Shown here piece by piece: positions 1-9,030 of a stretch of DNA of 64,000 nucleotides (position 1 is its first letter; every line of letters starts with the position of its first letter). Under the pieces are notes generated by a model. The model had not been told where the DNA came from and searched no databases. It worked only from the letters and a program-made list of their open reading frames with translations. The stretch comes from Hyalangium ruber (GTDB taxonomy: Bacteria > Myxococcota > Myxococcia > Myxococcales > Myxococcaceae), in the NCBI RefSeq assembly GCF_034259325.1, contig NZ_JAXIVS010000002.1, positions 886,386 through 950,385 of the forward strand, read 5' to 3'. A program made the translations under genes and the position numbers.

Positions 1-3000
1 GCCGCCAGCGCGCTGGCCACGCTGGGCTCTCGCCGGCTGCTCTCCTTCCACGCCACCACGCTGCTCAAGCACGAGCAGAGCGAGGTGCGCGAGCAGGGCG
101 GCCGGGGCCTCGCCACCGCCAGCCGCCGTGGGGACGAGGGCTACCTGCTGGATGCGCTCGGCCACGCGGACGTGGCGGTGCGCTCCTGGGCCGCCGATGG
201 CCTGTCGCGCCTCGGGGATGCGCGCGCGCTGCCCGTGCTCACCGGCACGCTGCGCCATGACCACCTGCCCATCCGCCTGGGCGCCATCCTCTCCTTCGCC
301 GCGCTCGGTGCCGAGGGCGAGGGCGGCATGCTCCACGGCCTGGAGGACCGCGCTCGCGAGGTGCAGGAGATGGTGTTCGCCATCATCCTCGCTCGGGACC
401 TGCGCGCCTCGCGCCGGGGAGAGCCTCCCGACTTGCTGATCAGCGCCCTGTCCAGCGCCCGGCCCGAGGTGCGCTACGCCGCCGCGCGCGCGCTGGAGCT
501 GCGGGCCGACCCCGCCGCGTACCAGGCCCACCTGGTGGAGGCGCTGCTGCCCCCCAAGCCGGAGAAGGCCGGGGACATGAAGGAGTGGCCCGCCGAGGAC
601 GAGCGCGCCCGCCGCATGGTGGGGCTGGCCGAGGCGCTCGCCAGCGACGTGTCCGAGCAGCGCTACGCGGCCGCCCAGGTGCTCAACCTGCGCCACAAGC
701 CGCTGGACTACTTCCGCGAGGCCCAGAAGGTGGCCCGCCCCCGCTCGCTGGAGGCACCGTGGAAGCCGGAGACCACGCCCAAGCCCGGCCCGGAGAAGCC
801 CGCCAAGAGCTGGCTGCGGCGCCTGTTCGCCACCGGCAAGGAGGCCGCGCCCTCGCCCGAGGCGCTGGCCTCCGCCGAGCGTCAGCACCTGCGCCGGCTC
901 GCCTTCGGCGCCTACGTGGGCCTGCTGCGGCAGGTGTCCGCTGGGGATGACGAGGGCCACCGCGTGCGCCGTGACGCCGTGGACCGCGTGGTGAAGCTCA
1001 CCCAGGAGGGCTTCGCCGGACAGCCCGCCGCCGTGGCCGCGCTCCTGCGAGCCCTGGAGGATCCGCACCAGTTGGTGCGCAAGGCCGCGCTCGCGGGCCT
1101 CAAGGAGCTGTACCCCGCCGGCTCGGACGAGCCGCTGTCCCTGGCCCTCGCCTCGCTCGCGCCGGACGTGGCCCGCGCGGCGCTGGAGGAGCTGGCCGCG
1201 CGGGGAGATTCCTCCCGGCCGCGCATCACCGCCGCGCTCAACTCGCCGCTGGCGGACGTGCGCAAGTACGCCTTCGAGCTGCTGGAGAAGCTCAGCCCCG
1301 CCGGCAGCCTGGAGCCGCTGCTGGCCGCGCTCTCCAGCGAGCACGCGGACCTGCGCATCGGCGTAATCGAGCGGCTGGCCGGCGCCAATGACTCGCGCGT
1401 CACCGAGGCGCTGGGCCGTGCCATGGCCAGCGAGCACGAGGACCTGCGGATGCGCGCCTCGGAGCTGCTCGCCTGGCGCAAGGATGACCGTGCCGTGGAG
1501 GTGCTCGGCACCTTCCTGCGCTCGGAGAATGCCGCCAACGCCAAGCGCGCCATGGAGGCGCTGTCCCGACTGTCCTCCCCCGCCGCCGTGGCCGCGCTTG
1601 CCAGCCGGCTGCGTACCGCGACGGCCCTGGAGGAGCGCACCCAGCTCGTGAAGGCGCTGGGCCGCACCCGCAACCCCGAAGCGGTGGAGGTGCTGGCGCG
1701 GCAGGTGTTGGAGGACGAAGCCCCGAGCGTGCGTCTGGCCTGCATCGCCGCCGCCATGGAGGTGGCGGACCGAGACGTGAAGCCACTGCCCGATGGCACC
1801 CCGGACCTGAAGAAGCGGGACGCCGCGTTGGCGGTGCGTTTCCTGAGCTCCGCCGCGCGCTCTGCGGACGCCGCCGTCCGGGTGGCCATTCCCCGCGAGC
1901 TGGAGCACGGCGCCGACGCCGGACAGGACGCGCTGCTCCTGAGCCTCTTCGCGGACCGGGACGTGACGGTGCGCCGGGAGGCGGTGGCCCGCTACGCCCA
2001 GCGCGTCGTCCACCAGGGCGCGAAGGTGGAGCCCCTCGAGGAGGTGCTGCGCGCGGGTGCCCGCGAGCTGATGCTGCCCGCCGCCGAGGCCGCTGCCTTC
2101 AAGCGGCTCCCCAGTGCGCTGCGCCCGCTGCTGCTGTACTCGCGCGCCGGCGAGGTGGGCGAACGCGAGCGGGCGCTGCTGGCGCTCGGCTCGCTGGGAG
2201 ACGCCCGCGCGCTGGCCGAGCTGGAGACGGTGGCCGCCGGAGGAACACCCGAGGCTCCCTCCGAGCCAAGCATGGTGGTGGCCGCCATCGAGGGCCTGGG
2301 CCGGCTGGCCGCGAAGCTCCCCGAGGGCGAGGACCGCAAGCGCATCGAGGAGAAGGTGGAGGCCGCCGCGACCGAGTCGGAAGCCCACGAGCAGCAGCAG
2401 GCCGGCGTGCGCGGGCTGCGCTACATCGGCGGCGAGCGGGCGCGGGTGAAGATCGAAGCGCTGCTCACCGACGACGACGCCTCCAGCCTCGTGCGCACCA
2501 CCGCCGCGACCGAGCTGGGCAAGCTGGGCGATGGGGAGTCCGAGGCCGCCCTGGCCTCGGTGCTCGACCACTACGACTTCGGGCTGCGCAAGGAGGCCCG
2601 CAAGGCGCTGGACGCGCTCTTCCCGAAGGACCGGGTGCGGGTGGAGTTCCTCGCCGTGGCGAGCCGGTTCGCGGACATCTCCCAGCCGGCGGCCACCTAC
2701 CTCGCGGACGAGGCCGAGCCCTCGCAGCTCGTCCCCCGACTGGCCACGCTTAAGGACGAGGCGCTGCGTCGGCGGATCCGCCGGGGAATCATTCGCCGAG
2801 GCACCCTGCCCATCGCCGAGCTGGTCACGCTGCTCGCCCACGAGCAGCCCCTGGCCCGCGAGGAGGCCGCCCTCGTCATCGGCTCATGGACTGGAGAGCC
2901 ACGCGCACCGCTGCCTGCCTCGGACACGGCGAAGCTCGCCGGAGCGGTGGCGGCCGCCGAGCGCCGCACCTCCTCCGAGTGGGCCGCGGCGCCGGGGCCG

Positions 3001-3672
3001 AAGCGGCCTCCGTTGTCCCTCGCGTGGCAGCGGCTGCTGTGGGCAGGCTCCCGGCTGGGTGTCGCGGAGCTGGCCACGGGGGCTCGCGCCATCCTCCAAG
3101 GCGGCGAGGCCGGAGCTCCGGCGGAGGTTCGCCAGGAGGCGGCCCGCGCGCTGGGTACGCTGGGCACGGCGCAGGCGGGAGCCAAGGCCGTGCTCTCCGC
3201 CGAGAAGGAGCGCGCCAGCGCGGCCGAGGCGCTCCGCACGCGGCTGTCAGACCCAGACGCCCGGGTGCGCGCCGCCGCGGCGGACTCCCTGGCGCGGCTG
3301 GCCCCGGAGCGCGCCGAGTGGGCGCTGGCGGTCAAGCCGTTCGACCCCGTGGCCGTGGGCCCCATGGCCGCGGGGCTGCGCGCCCCCGAGCCGCTGAAGT
3401 CCTCCGAGGGACGCCGAGCGGCGCTGCCCGGCGTCATCGCCGAGCACCAGCTCGCGCCGCTGCGCCCGCTGGCCACCGGAGGCTCGACCGAGGTGAAGCA
3501 GGACGCCTGGGCCGCGCTGGGACGCCTGGGTGGAGATGACGCGGCGGAGCTGCTGCGCGGCCTCGCCTTCGACAAGGGCCAGTCGGAAGAGCTGCGCAAG
3601 GCGGCCTACCGCGCCCACAAACGAGCACGCCGGGCCGCCGAGCGCGCCCGGAAGGAAGGAACCCCGTCGTGA
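1..3672 (+). CDS. HEAT-repeat solenoid protein (5' end outside window)
   Basis: The frame is open from base 1 to a TGA at 3670-3672, giving 1223 visible residues, so the true N-terminus lies to the left. Almost the whole protein is built from helical pairs of about 30 residues with the HEAT/PBS-lyase pattern, for example DPHQLVRKAALAGL and LVRTTAATELGKLGDG. A Pro/Lys-rich insert near residues 254-285 interrupts the array. Such repeats form a curved scaffold for binding protein partners. No catalytic motif is visible and no signal peptide can be judged. The stop overlaps the GTG start of the SWIM protein (GTGA), so the two are translationally coupled and probably act together. The exact role is unknown. 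Confidence 0.85.
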   Translation, partial: AASALATLGSRRLLSFHATTLLKHEQSEVREQGGRGLATASRRGDEGYLLDALGHADVAVRSWAADGLSRLGDARALPVLTGTLRHDHLPIRLGAILSFAALGAEGEGGMLHGLEDRAREVQEMVFAIILARDLRASRRGEPPDLLISALSSARPEVRYAAARALELRADPAAYQAHLVEALLPPKPEKAGDMKEWPAEDERARRMVGLAEALASDVSEQRYAAAQVLNLRHKPLDYFREAQKVARPRSLEAPWKPETTPKPGPEKPAKSWLRRLFATGKEAAPSPEALASAERQHLRRLAFGAYVGLLRQVSAGDDEGHRVRRDAVDRVVKLTQEGFAGQPAAVAALLRALEDPHQLVRKAALAGLKELYPAGSDEPLSLALASLAPDVARAALEELAARGDSSRPRITAALNSPLADVRKYAFELLEKLSPAGSLEPLLAALSSEHADLRIGVIERLAGANDSRVTEALGRAMASEHEDLRMRASELLAWRKDDRAVEVLGTFLRSENAANAKRAMEALSRLSSPAAVAALASRLRTATALEERTQLVKALGRTRNPEAVEVLARQVLEDEAPSVRLACIAAAMEVADRDVKPLPDGTPDLKKRDAALAVRFLSSAARSADAAVRVAIPRELEHGADAGQDALLLSLFADRDVTVRREAVARYAQRVVHQGAKVEPLEEVLRAGARELMLPAAEAAAFKRLPSALRPLLLYSRAGEVGERERALLALGSLGDARALAELETVAAGGTPEAPSEPSMVVAAIEGLGRLAAKLPEGEDRKRIEEKVEAAATESEAHEQQQAGVRGLRYIGGERARVKIEALLTDDDASSLVRTTAATELGKLGDGESEAALASVLDHYDFGLRKEARKALDALFPKDRVRVEFLAVASRFADISQPAATYLADEAEPSQLVPRLATLKDEALRRRIRRGIIRRGTLPIAELVTLLAHEQPLAREEAALVIGSWTGEPRAPLPASDTAKLAGAVAAAERRTSSEWAAAPGPKRPPLSLAWQRLLWAGSRLGVAELATGARAILQGGEAGAPAEVRQEAARALGTLGTAQAGAKAVLSAEKERASAAEALRTRLSDPDARVRAAAADSLARLAPERAEWALAVKPFDPVAVGPMAAGLRAPEPLKSSEGRRAALPGVIAEHQLAPLRPLATGGSTEVKQDAWAALGRLGGDDAAELLRGLAFDKGQSEELRKAAYRAHKRARRAAERARKEGTPS

Positions 3673-5510
3673 CGACCGCCGCCCCCCGTCACCCCGTCGA
3701 GCTGCGCTACGCCACCGCGAGCGAGGTGGAGGCCCGCGCCGAGGCCTCGCGCGTGCTGCTGGCCCTGGAGGGCTCTCGCGGCACCGTGGGCCTGCGCGGC
3801 CGGGTGCGCGAGCCCGCCCTCTTCCGTGACGCCCTGGCCGCCACCCTCGGGGTGCTCGCCAGCGACCTGCGCTACCGGGGCCGGGACCGCACCGCGTACC
3901 TCGCCTACCTCATGAAGCAGGGCAAGCGCGCCACCGCGCAGATCTGGGAGGCGCAGAAGGCGTTCCTGGACGCCTCGCTCCAGAGCGAGGAGCAGAAGGA
4001 CACGGTGCTGGACCCCGTGCTCACGGTGGATCCGGATCAGGTGTCCCTGGAGGTCTTCTCCCGAGACGAGAGCGCCTACGCGCGCCTGGCCTTCGACAAC
4101 AGCCTGTTCGACGGGCGCGAGGTGGCGCACGGCTCCACCTTCCTGGACGTGCCAGCGGACCTGCTCGCCAAGGTGGACCGGCTGCGCACCTACGTGCCGC
4201 TGTCTCTGGAGGCGCACGTGGCGCTGCCCGCGCAGCAGGCCCGGGCCCCGCGCAACGTGGAGGTGCCTCACGCGTGGCTGCGCGGCTTCCTCCAGGTGCA
4301 GTCGGCGGCCACGCTGCCGGCGAACACCTGCACGCTGGCCCCCATCGACCTGTACAACCTGCTCTTCGCCCTGCGCACCCGGAAGGCGAAGAAGGCCCCG
4401 CGCGCGTTGCGCTTCGAGCTGGTGCCCGGCGCCCCGCCGCGCATGGTGGTGGAGCCTTGGGAGCTGGTGCTGGAGTGCCACGCCTCGGTGTACACGGGCA
4501 CCACGCCGGCGGTGGTGCGCACCTTCGGCCGGCAGCGGCTGTCGGCCCTGGCGCGCCTGCTGCCCCACGCGCAGAGCGTGCGGGTGCAATTGCTGGGCGC
4601 GGGCCTGCCGGTGTTCTGGGTGGTGGACATGGGCGCGGCCACGCTGACGCTGGCGCTCACCGGGTGGACGGAGAGCGGCTGGTCCAGCGCGGCGGCCTTC
4701 GACGTGCTCATGCCGCGCGCGGTGCCGGAGGGGCTCTCGGAGCGGCTGCGCAACCGCCTGCGCGCCGAAGGTCCCCTCTCCTTCGAGACGCTGGTGGCGG
4801 GCGCGGGAGCTCCCAAGGACGCGGTGCGCGCGGCGTTGCAGCTCGAGTGCCTGCGCGGGCGCATCCTCTATGACATCGCCCGGGGCGCGTACCGGCCGCG
4901 CGAGCTGATGGCCACGCCGGTGGACGAGGCCGTCATCCGCTACGGCAGCGAGCGCGAGGCACGGGCGCACCGGCTGCTGGGCGACGGCGGGGCAGGCGCG
5001 GGCGAAGTCAAAGTCACCAAGGTGCATGAGGTGGTGGGCGAAGGCACGCGCATCCACGGCGAGGTGGTGGACCGGGAGGCGGTGCGCAGCTTCTTCCCCG
5101 TCTTCACGCTGGACCTGGAGGGCCGGGTAAAGGAGGCGAGCTGCGGCTGCCCGCACTTCCGCCGCTCGGGGATGCGCGAGGGCCCGTGCGAGCACATGAT
5201 GGCGCTGCGGCTGGCGTACGCGCGGCGGCGCGCGGAGGAAGAGGCGCTGCGGCAGACGCCGGAGGGCCGTCAGCTCATCCGCGCGGAGACACGGGCGTAC
5301 GTGCGGCGTGAGGCCACCGGGCAGGAGCAGGTGTACCGCGTCTCCCTGGACGGCAAGGTGGTGGCGGTGGAGTGGGGCCCGCGCCTGGGCGAGCCGCGCC
5401 GCCAGAAGCTGTGGTTCGACTCGGATGCCGAGGCGCGCGGGGCCTATTTCGCGCGCCTGGAGGCGTTGGCCTCTGAGGGATACATCGACGCGGCTTCGCT
5501 GCTGGTGTAG
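3669..5510 (+). CDS. SWIM zinc-finger protein
   Basis: A 613-residue protein starting at a GTG inside the stop of the HEAT-repeat gene (4-base overlap). Near residues 492-509 it carries a SWIM zinc finger, CxC followed by CxH (CGCPHF then PCEHM), a fold expected to bind DNA or protein. The rest is a mostly alpha/beta region without a recognisable catalytic motif. In other bacteria SWIM proteins of this size are often encoded beside HEAT-like, MoxR-type AAA+ and von Willebrand factor A proteins. Only the HEAT partner is visible here, so membership in such a set is inference. The TAG stop is followed at once by the retron region. Confidence 0.8.
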   Translation: MTTAAPRHPVELRYATASEVEARAEASRVLLALEGSRGTVGLRGRVREPALFRDALAATLGVLASDLRYRGRDRTAYLAYLMKQGKRATAQIWEAQKAFLDASLQSEEQKDTVLDPVLTVDPDQVSLEVFSRDESAYARLAFDNSLFDGREVAHGSTFLDVPADLLAKVDRLRTYVPLSLEAHVALPAQQARAPRNVEVPHAWLRGFLQVQSAATLPANTCTLAPIDLYNLLFALRTRKAKKAPRALRFELVPGAPPRMVVEPWELVLECHASVYTGTTPAVVRTFGRQRLSALARLLPHAQSVRVQLLGAGLPVFWVVDMGAATLTLALTGWTESGWSSAAAFDVLMPRAVPEGLSERLRNRLRAEGPLSFETLVAGAGAPKDAVRAALQLECLRGRILYDIARGAYRPRELMATPVDEAVIRYGSEREARAHRLLGDGGAGAGEVKVTKVHEVVGEGTRIHGEVVDREAVRSFFPVFTLDLEGRVKEASCGCPHFRRSGMREGPCEHMMALRLAYARRRAEEEALRQTPEGRQLIRAETRAYVRREATGQEQVYRVSLDGKVVAVEWGPRLGEPRRQKLWFDSDAEARGAYFARLEALASEGYIDAASLLV

Positions 5511-5579
5511 AAAACCGGATTATCTGGCCGCTTGCCCCACGGCCGACCAAGGCGGGTGCGACAGGACAAAGACTTCACA

Positions 5580-5857
5580 GCGAGCGATTGAGAGAGGTCC
5601 TAAAAGTATCAGCCTCAGCGCCTCGAGCGCGGGAGCGGCGTTGCGCCGCTCTGGAAGCAATGCAGGACACTCTCCGCAAGGTAGCCTGTTCTTGGCTCTC
5701 TTCCTACGGCCGTACTGCTAGCGCGCCAGGGAGCTGAACCAACGACGCAACCGCCGTTTCCCTAGCGCGCTAGCAGTACGGCCGTAGGGAGAGCCGGTGA
5801 GGCTACCGTGCCCCAGGTGAGCAGGTGGTGCCTTCAGGGCCTCTCTCGACCGCTCGC
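5580..5857 (+). ncRNA. retron msr-msd primary transcript region (Mx162/Sa163 type)
   Basis: The untranslated leader of the reverse transcriptase gene has every part of a retron. The outer inverted repeats a1 (5580-5600) and a2 (5837-5857) match at 18 of 21 positions, two of the mismatches becoming G-U pairs in RNA. Pairing continues more weakly from 5601-5611 with 5826-5836, and stops at G5612 in the context ATCAGCC, the likely branching guanosine. The msr part has a small hairpin at 5618-5630 and a perfect 8-bp hairpin at 5633-5651. The msd part is the long hairpin listed separately. If the RNA starts 20 bases before the branch G, as in retron Mx162, a 77-base RNA would end near 5669 and a 162-base DNA would span about 5664-5825, giving a short 3' overlap as expected. 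Exact ends are inferred by analogy. Confidence 0.88.
5680..5807. repeat. msd hairpin of the retron
   Basis: The outer arms 5680-5687 and 5800-5807 are perfectly complementary (8 bp). Inside them, 5696-5732 pairs with 5759-5793 over about 35 bp with only a two-base bulge and one mismatch. The terminal loop is 5733-5758. This is the template for the long stem of the multicopy single-stranded DNA. Confidence 0.9.
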
Positions 5858-5905
5858 GCCTGTCGCCCCCGCCCGACGCCGCCGCACCCGACGCCCGGAG
5901 CTGCC

Positions 5906-7363
5906 ATGACCGCCAAGCTGGAGTCGCACGTCCCCGCCGCGCCGCCGCAGCCCGCCACCGCTCCGACGCCCACCCCGCCCTCGCCCGCCGCGCTCGCGCA
6001 GCGCGAGGCCCGCCGCCAGCAGCACGAGGCGCTCCTGGCGCGGTGGAAGGGCATCGAGGAGGCGGGCGGCACGGACGCGTGGGTGCAGCAGCAGCTCGTG
6101 GCCAAGGGCGTGGCGGCCGAGGAGGTGGAGTTCGAGGAGCTGTCCGAGAAGCAGAAGGCGGCCTGGAAGGAGAAGAAGAAGGCGGAGGCCGGCGAGCGGC
6201 GCGCGCTGAAGCGCCAGGCGTGGGAGGCGTGGAAGGCCACCCACATCCACCACCTGGGCGCGGGGGTGCATTGGGAGGAGTCGCAAGGGCCGGACAAGTT
6301 CGACGTGCCGGAGCGCGAGGAGCGGGCCAAGGCCAACGGGCTGCCGGACTGGGACTCGGTGGAGGCGCTGGCCAAGGCGCTAGGGGTGTCGGTGGCGCGG
6401 CTGCGCTGGTTCGCCTTCCACCGCGAGGTGGACACGGGTACGCACTACCAGAGCTGGGAGATTCCGAAGCGGGATGGGGGCAAGCGCACCATCACCGCGC
6501 CCAAGCGGGAGCTGAAGGCGGCGCAGCGTTGGGTGTTGTCCAATGTGGTGGAGCGGCTGCCGGTACACGGGGCGGCGCACGGCTTCGTGGCAGGGCGCTC
6601 CATCCTCACCAACGCGCTGGCGCACCGGGGCGCGGACGTGCTGGTGAAGGTGGACATGAAGGACTTCTTCCCCTCGGTGACGTGGCGCCGGGTGAAGGGG
6701 CTGCTGCGCAAGGGCGGGCTGCAAGAGAACGCGGCGACGCTGCTGGCGCTGCTGTCCACGGAGGCGCCGCGCGAGGTGATGCAGTTCCGCGGCAAGACGC
6801 TGTACGTGGCCAAGGGGCCCCGGGCGCTGCCGCAGGGGGCGCCCACCTCTCCGGCGCTGACGAACGCGCTGTGCTTGCGGCTGGACAAGCGGGTGTCGGC
6901 GATGGCGAAGCGGCTGGGCTTCACCTACACGCGCTACGCGGATGACCTGACGTTCTCGTGGCGGCGAGCCAAGGGGGCCAAGGGGAAGAAGCAGGCGGAC
7001 GCGCCGGTGGCGACGCTGCTGGCGCGGGTGAAGAGCATCCTCGAGGCGGAGGGCTTCACGGTACACCCGGACAAGACGCGGGTGCTGCGCAAGGGCGGCA
7101 AGCAGCGGGTGACGGGGCTGGTGGTGAACGAGGCTCCGAACGGAGTGCCCGGAGCGCGCGTGCCCCGCGAGGTGGTGCGGCGGTTGCGCGCGGCGATCCA
7201 CAACCGCGAGCAGGGTAAGCCGGGCCGCGAGGGCGAGTCGCTGGAGCAGCTCAAGGGGATGGCGGCCTTCATCCACATGACGGACCCGGCCCGGGGCCGC
7301 GCCTTCCTGCAACAGCTCGAGGCGCTCGAGGCGAAACAAGCCCCTGGGCCCGCCGCGCCCTGA
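5906..7363 (+). CDS. retron reverse transcriptase
   Basis: A 485-residue reverse transcriptase that would use the 2'-OH of the branching G in the upstream msr RNA to prime msDNA synthesis. The ATG at 5906 is chosen because GGAG lies 5 bases upstream and because the length then equals that known for the Mx162 enzyme; a GTG at 5825 would place the start inside msd. Visible motifs are the retron NAxxH box (NALAH, 236-240), motif A with D250 (KVDMKDFF), QGAPTSP (310-316), the catalytic YADD (344-347) and the VTG box (402-404). Residues 1-165 form a Pro/Ala-rich then Lys/Glu-rich helical extension ahead of the polymerase. No effector gene follows: the next gene is convergent and abuts with no spacer. 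Confidence 0.95.
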   Translation: MTAKLESHVPAAPPQPATAPTPTPPSPAALAQREARRQQHEALLARWKGIEEAGGTDAWVQQQLVAKGVAAEEVEFEELSEKQKAAWKEKKKAEAGERRALKRQAWEAWKATHIHHLGAGVHWEESQGPDKFDVPEREERAKANGLPDWDSVEALAKALGVSVARLRWFAFHREVDTGTHYQSWEIPKRDGGKRTITAPKRELKAAQRWVLSNVVERLPVHGAAHGFVAGRSILTNALAHRGADVLVKVDMKDFFPSVTWRRVKGLLRKGGLQENAATLLALLSTEAPREVMQFRGKTLYVAKGPRALPQGAPTSPALTNALCLRLDKRVSAMAKRLGFTYTRYADDLTFSWRRAKGAKGKKQADAPVATLLARVKSILEAEGFTVHPDKTRVLRKGGKQRVTGLVVNEAPNGVPGARVPREVVRRLRAAIHNREQGKPGREGESLEQLKGMAAFIHMTDPARGRAFLQQLEALEAKQAPGPAAP

Positions 7364-8833
7364 CTACTCCACCGGGAGTTCGGAGCACTGGCTCCCTGGA
7401 AGGACTGGCAGGACCCACAGCTCCTCGCCGCCCGAGGCCTCCGTCGCGGTGAAGAAGACCTTCGAGCTGACCCGGACGAACCCGGTGGGATTCGAGGAAG
7501 CACTCCCCGGAGCAATCTCCGCCAGTGGCAGCGTGCCGGCCGCCGTGCCGTCGCTCACCCAGGGCTCGCGGCCACGGCCTTCCGTCTCCGCCGAGAAGAA
7601 CAGCGTGCCCGCGATGACCGTGAGTCCCTGCGGCGACGAGCTCCCGGGCCCCGGCCTCAACTCACTCATCAGCAGCGTGCCCTTGCCGGTGCCGTTGCTG
7701 ACCCACAGCTCACGGCCCCGTGAGCCATCGTCCGCGGCGAAGTAGAGCAGCCCGTTCATCGCCGCGAATGCGCCCGGCGCCGAGCTCTCCGGACCGGGCC
7801 GAATGTCCTTCACCTTCACCGTGCCCCCCGCCGTGCCGTCGCTGCGCCACAGCTCCTCGCCGGCCGCGTCCCCCGGCAGCCCTGCCTCACCCCCTCCAGC
7901 GGTGAAGAAGAGCGTCTCGCCCACGGGGGTCAACTCATGCGGGTAGAAGCCGGGAAACGAGCGCAGCGGCTGCGTCTGCGCGCCCTGTCCCCACCACAGG
8001 CTGGCCTGGCCCTGCTGTTCATCGAGCAGGAAGAAGAGCTCCGGGCCCGCCGCGGTGAACGAGAGCAGGAAGCTGTCCTCGGCGGTGGCCAGCAGGGAAG
8101 TCGCGCCGGGCACTCCCTCGCTGCGCCACACCCGCAGGGAGTTGCCCGCCTGGGCCACGAAGTAGAACGCGTCTCCAGCCTGCGTCAGACGGCGAGGGCT
8201 GGAGCTGCCCGGAGCGCCCGGGCTGGAGAGGTCCTCGCCAGCGTAGAGGTCCTCGACGAGGAAGGTGCCCTCGGGCGTCCCATCACTGCGCCACAGCTCC
8301 GTCCCGCGCGTCCCATCGTTCGCGGCGAAATAGAGGACCCCTCCGAAGGCGAGCAGCTGATCGGGCGCCGAGCCCAGGGGCCCGGGGAAGATGTCCTTCA
8401 CCATCACCGTGCCCGCCTGGGTGCCATCGCTGACCCACAGCTCGCGGCCGTGGACCCCATCCTCCGCGGTGAAGAAGAGCTTGTTCCCCGCCACGGTGAG
8501 GCGACGCGGATTCGAGGTCGCCGTGCCGGGCCGCGCATCCTTCACCAGTGCAGGCCCCGCCCCCTGAGGGCCACCGCTGATCCACAGCTCGCGGCCATGC
8601 ACCCCATCCTCCGCCGTGAAGAAGAGCGCGCCCTGGGCGTGGATCAGCTCACGGGGCTTGGAGCCCGTGGTGCCCGGGCGGATGTCCGCCACCCGCGAGG
8701 CGGAGAGGTTGCACAGCCTTCCCGCGACCTCGGCTTCCACGGGAGCGGGCTCCTCCGGGTAACCCTCCTCTGGAGGAGCAGCACAGGCAGCGGAAAACGC
8801 CAACACCACCCCGAGCGAACGCCAGGTTCCCAT
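7364..8833 (-). CDS. ELWxxDGT-repeat lipoprotein
   Basis: A 489-residue probable exported protein. The ATG at 8833 is preferred over a GTG 30 bases upstream because AAGGGG lies about 8 bases before it. Residues 1-18 form a signal peptide ending in SAAC, an imperfect lipobox, so membrane anchoring is likely but not certain. The mature part is a chain of about seven units of roughly 50 residues, each with GRELWxSDGT followed by GTxxVKDIxPG and LFFTAxDGxxG. Such repeats are common in myxobacteria and are expected to form a beta-propeller-like surface protein with no known enzymatic role. It converges on the retron gene with zero bases between the two stops. Confidence 0.85.
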   Translation of the reverse strand: MGTWRSLGVVLAFSAACAAPPEEGYPEEPAPVEAEVAGRLCNLSASRVADIRPGTTGSKPRELIHAQGALFFTAEDGVHGRELWISGGPQGAGPALVKDARPGTATSNPRRLTVAGNKLFFTAEDGVHGRELWVSDGTQAGTVMVKDIFPGPLGSAPDQLLAFGGVLYFAANDGTRGTELWRSDGTPEGTFLVEDLYAGEDLSSPGAPGSSSPRRLTQAGDAFYFVAQAGNSLRVWRSEGVPGATSLLATAEDSFLLSFTAAGPELFFLLDEQQGQASLWWGQGAQTQPLRSFPGFYPHELTPVGETLFFTAGGGEAGLPGDAAGEELWRSDGTAGGTVKVKDIRPGPESSAPGAFAAMNGLLYFAADDGSRGRELWVSNGTGKGTLLMSELRPGPGSSSPQGLTVIAGTLFFSAETEGRGREPWVSDGTAAGTLPLAEIAPGSASSNPTGFVRVSSKVFFTATEASGGEELWVLPVLPGSQCSELPVE

Positions 8834-9030
8834 CGACCGACCCCTTCCCACGAAACGCGCCACCAGCCCCGAGTGGAGGTGCAGTCGATTCTCACGCCGT
8901 GGGAGAGGCCCCCCTTACGCGGGAGGCCGAAACTGGCGCCTGGCCGACACTGCTGGACCTGTCGTCCAAGGCAGATGTGAAGTCCTCATCCATCCCCGTG
9001 AGCGCCACTGAACGTCTACACTGCGCCCCC

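Noticed and set aside
5825..7363. Upstream GTG at 5825 as the reverse transcriptase start
   Set aside because: It lies in the msd end, lacks a ribosome site, and would give 512 residues. The ATG at 5906 fits the Mx162 length of 485.
8834..9030. Possible fluoride riboswitch upstream of the CLC gene
   Set aside because: I looked for a pseudoknot-like GGNGATGG element by eye and did not find it. A covariance-model search would be needed to exclude it.
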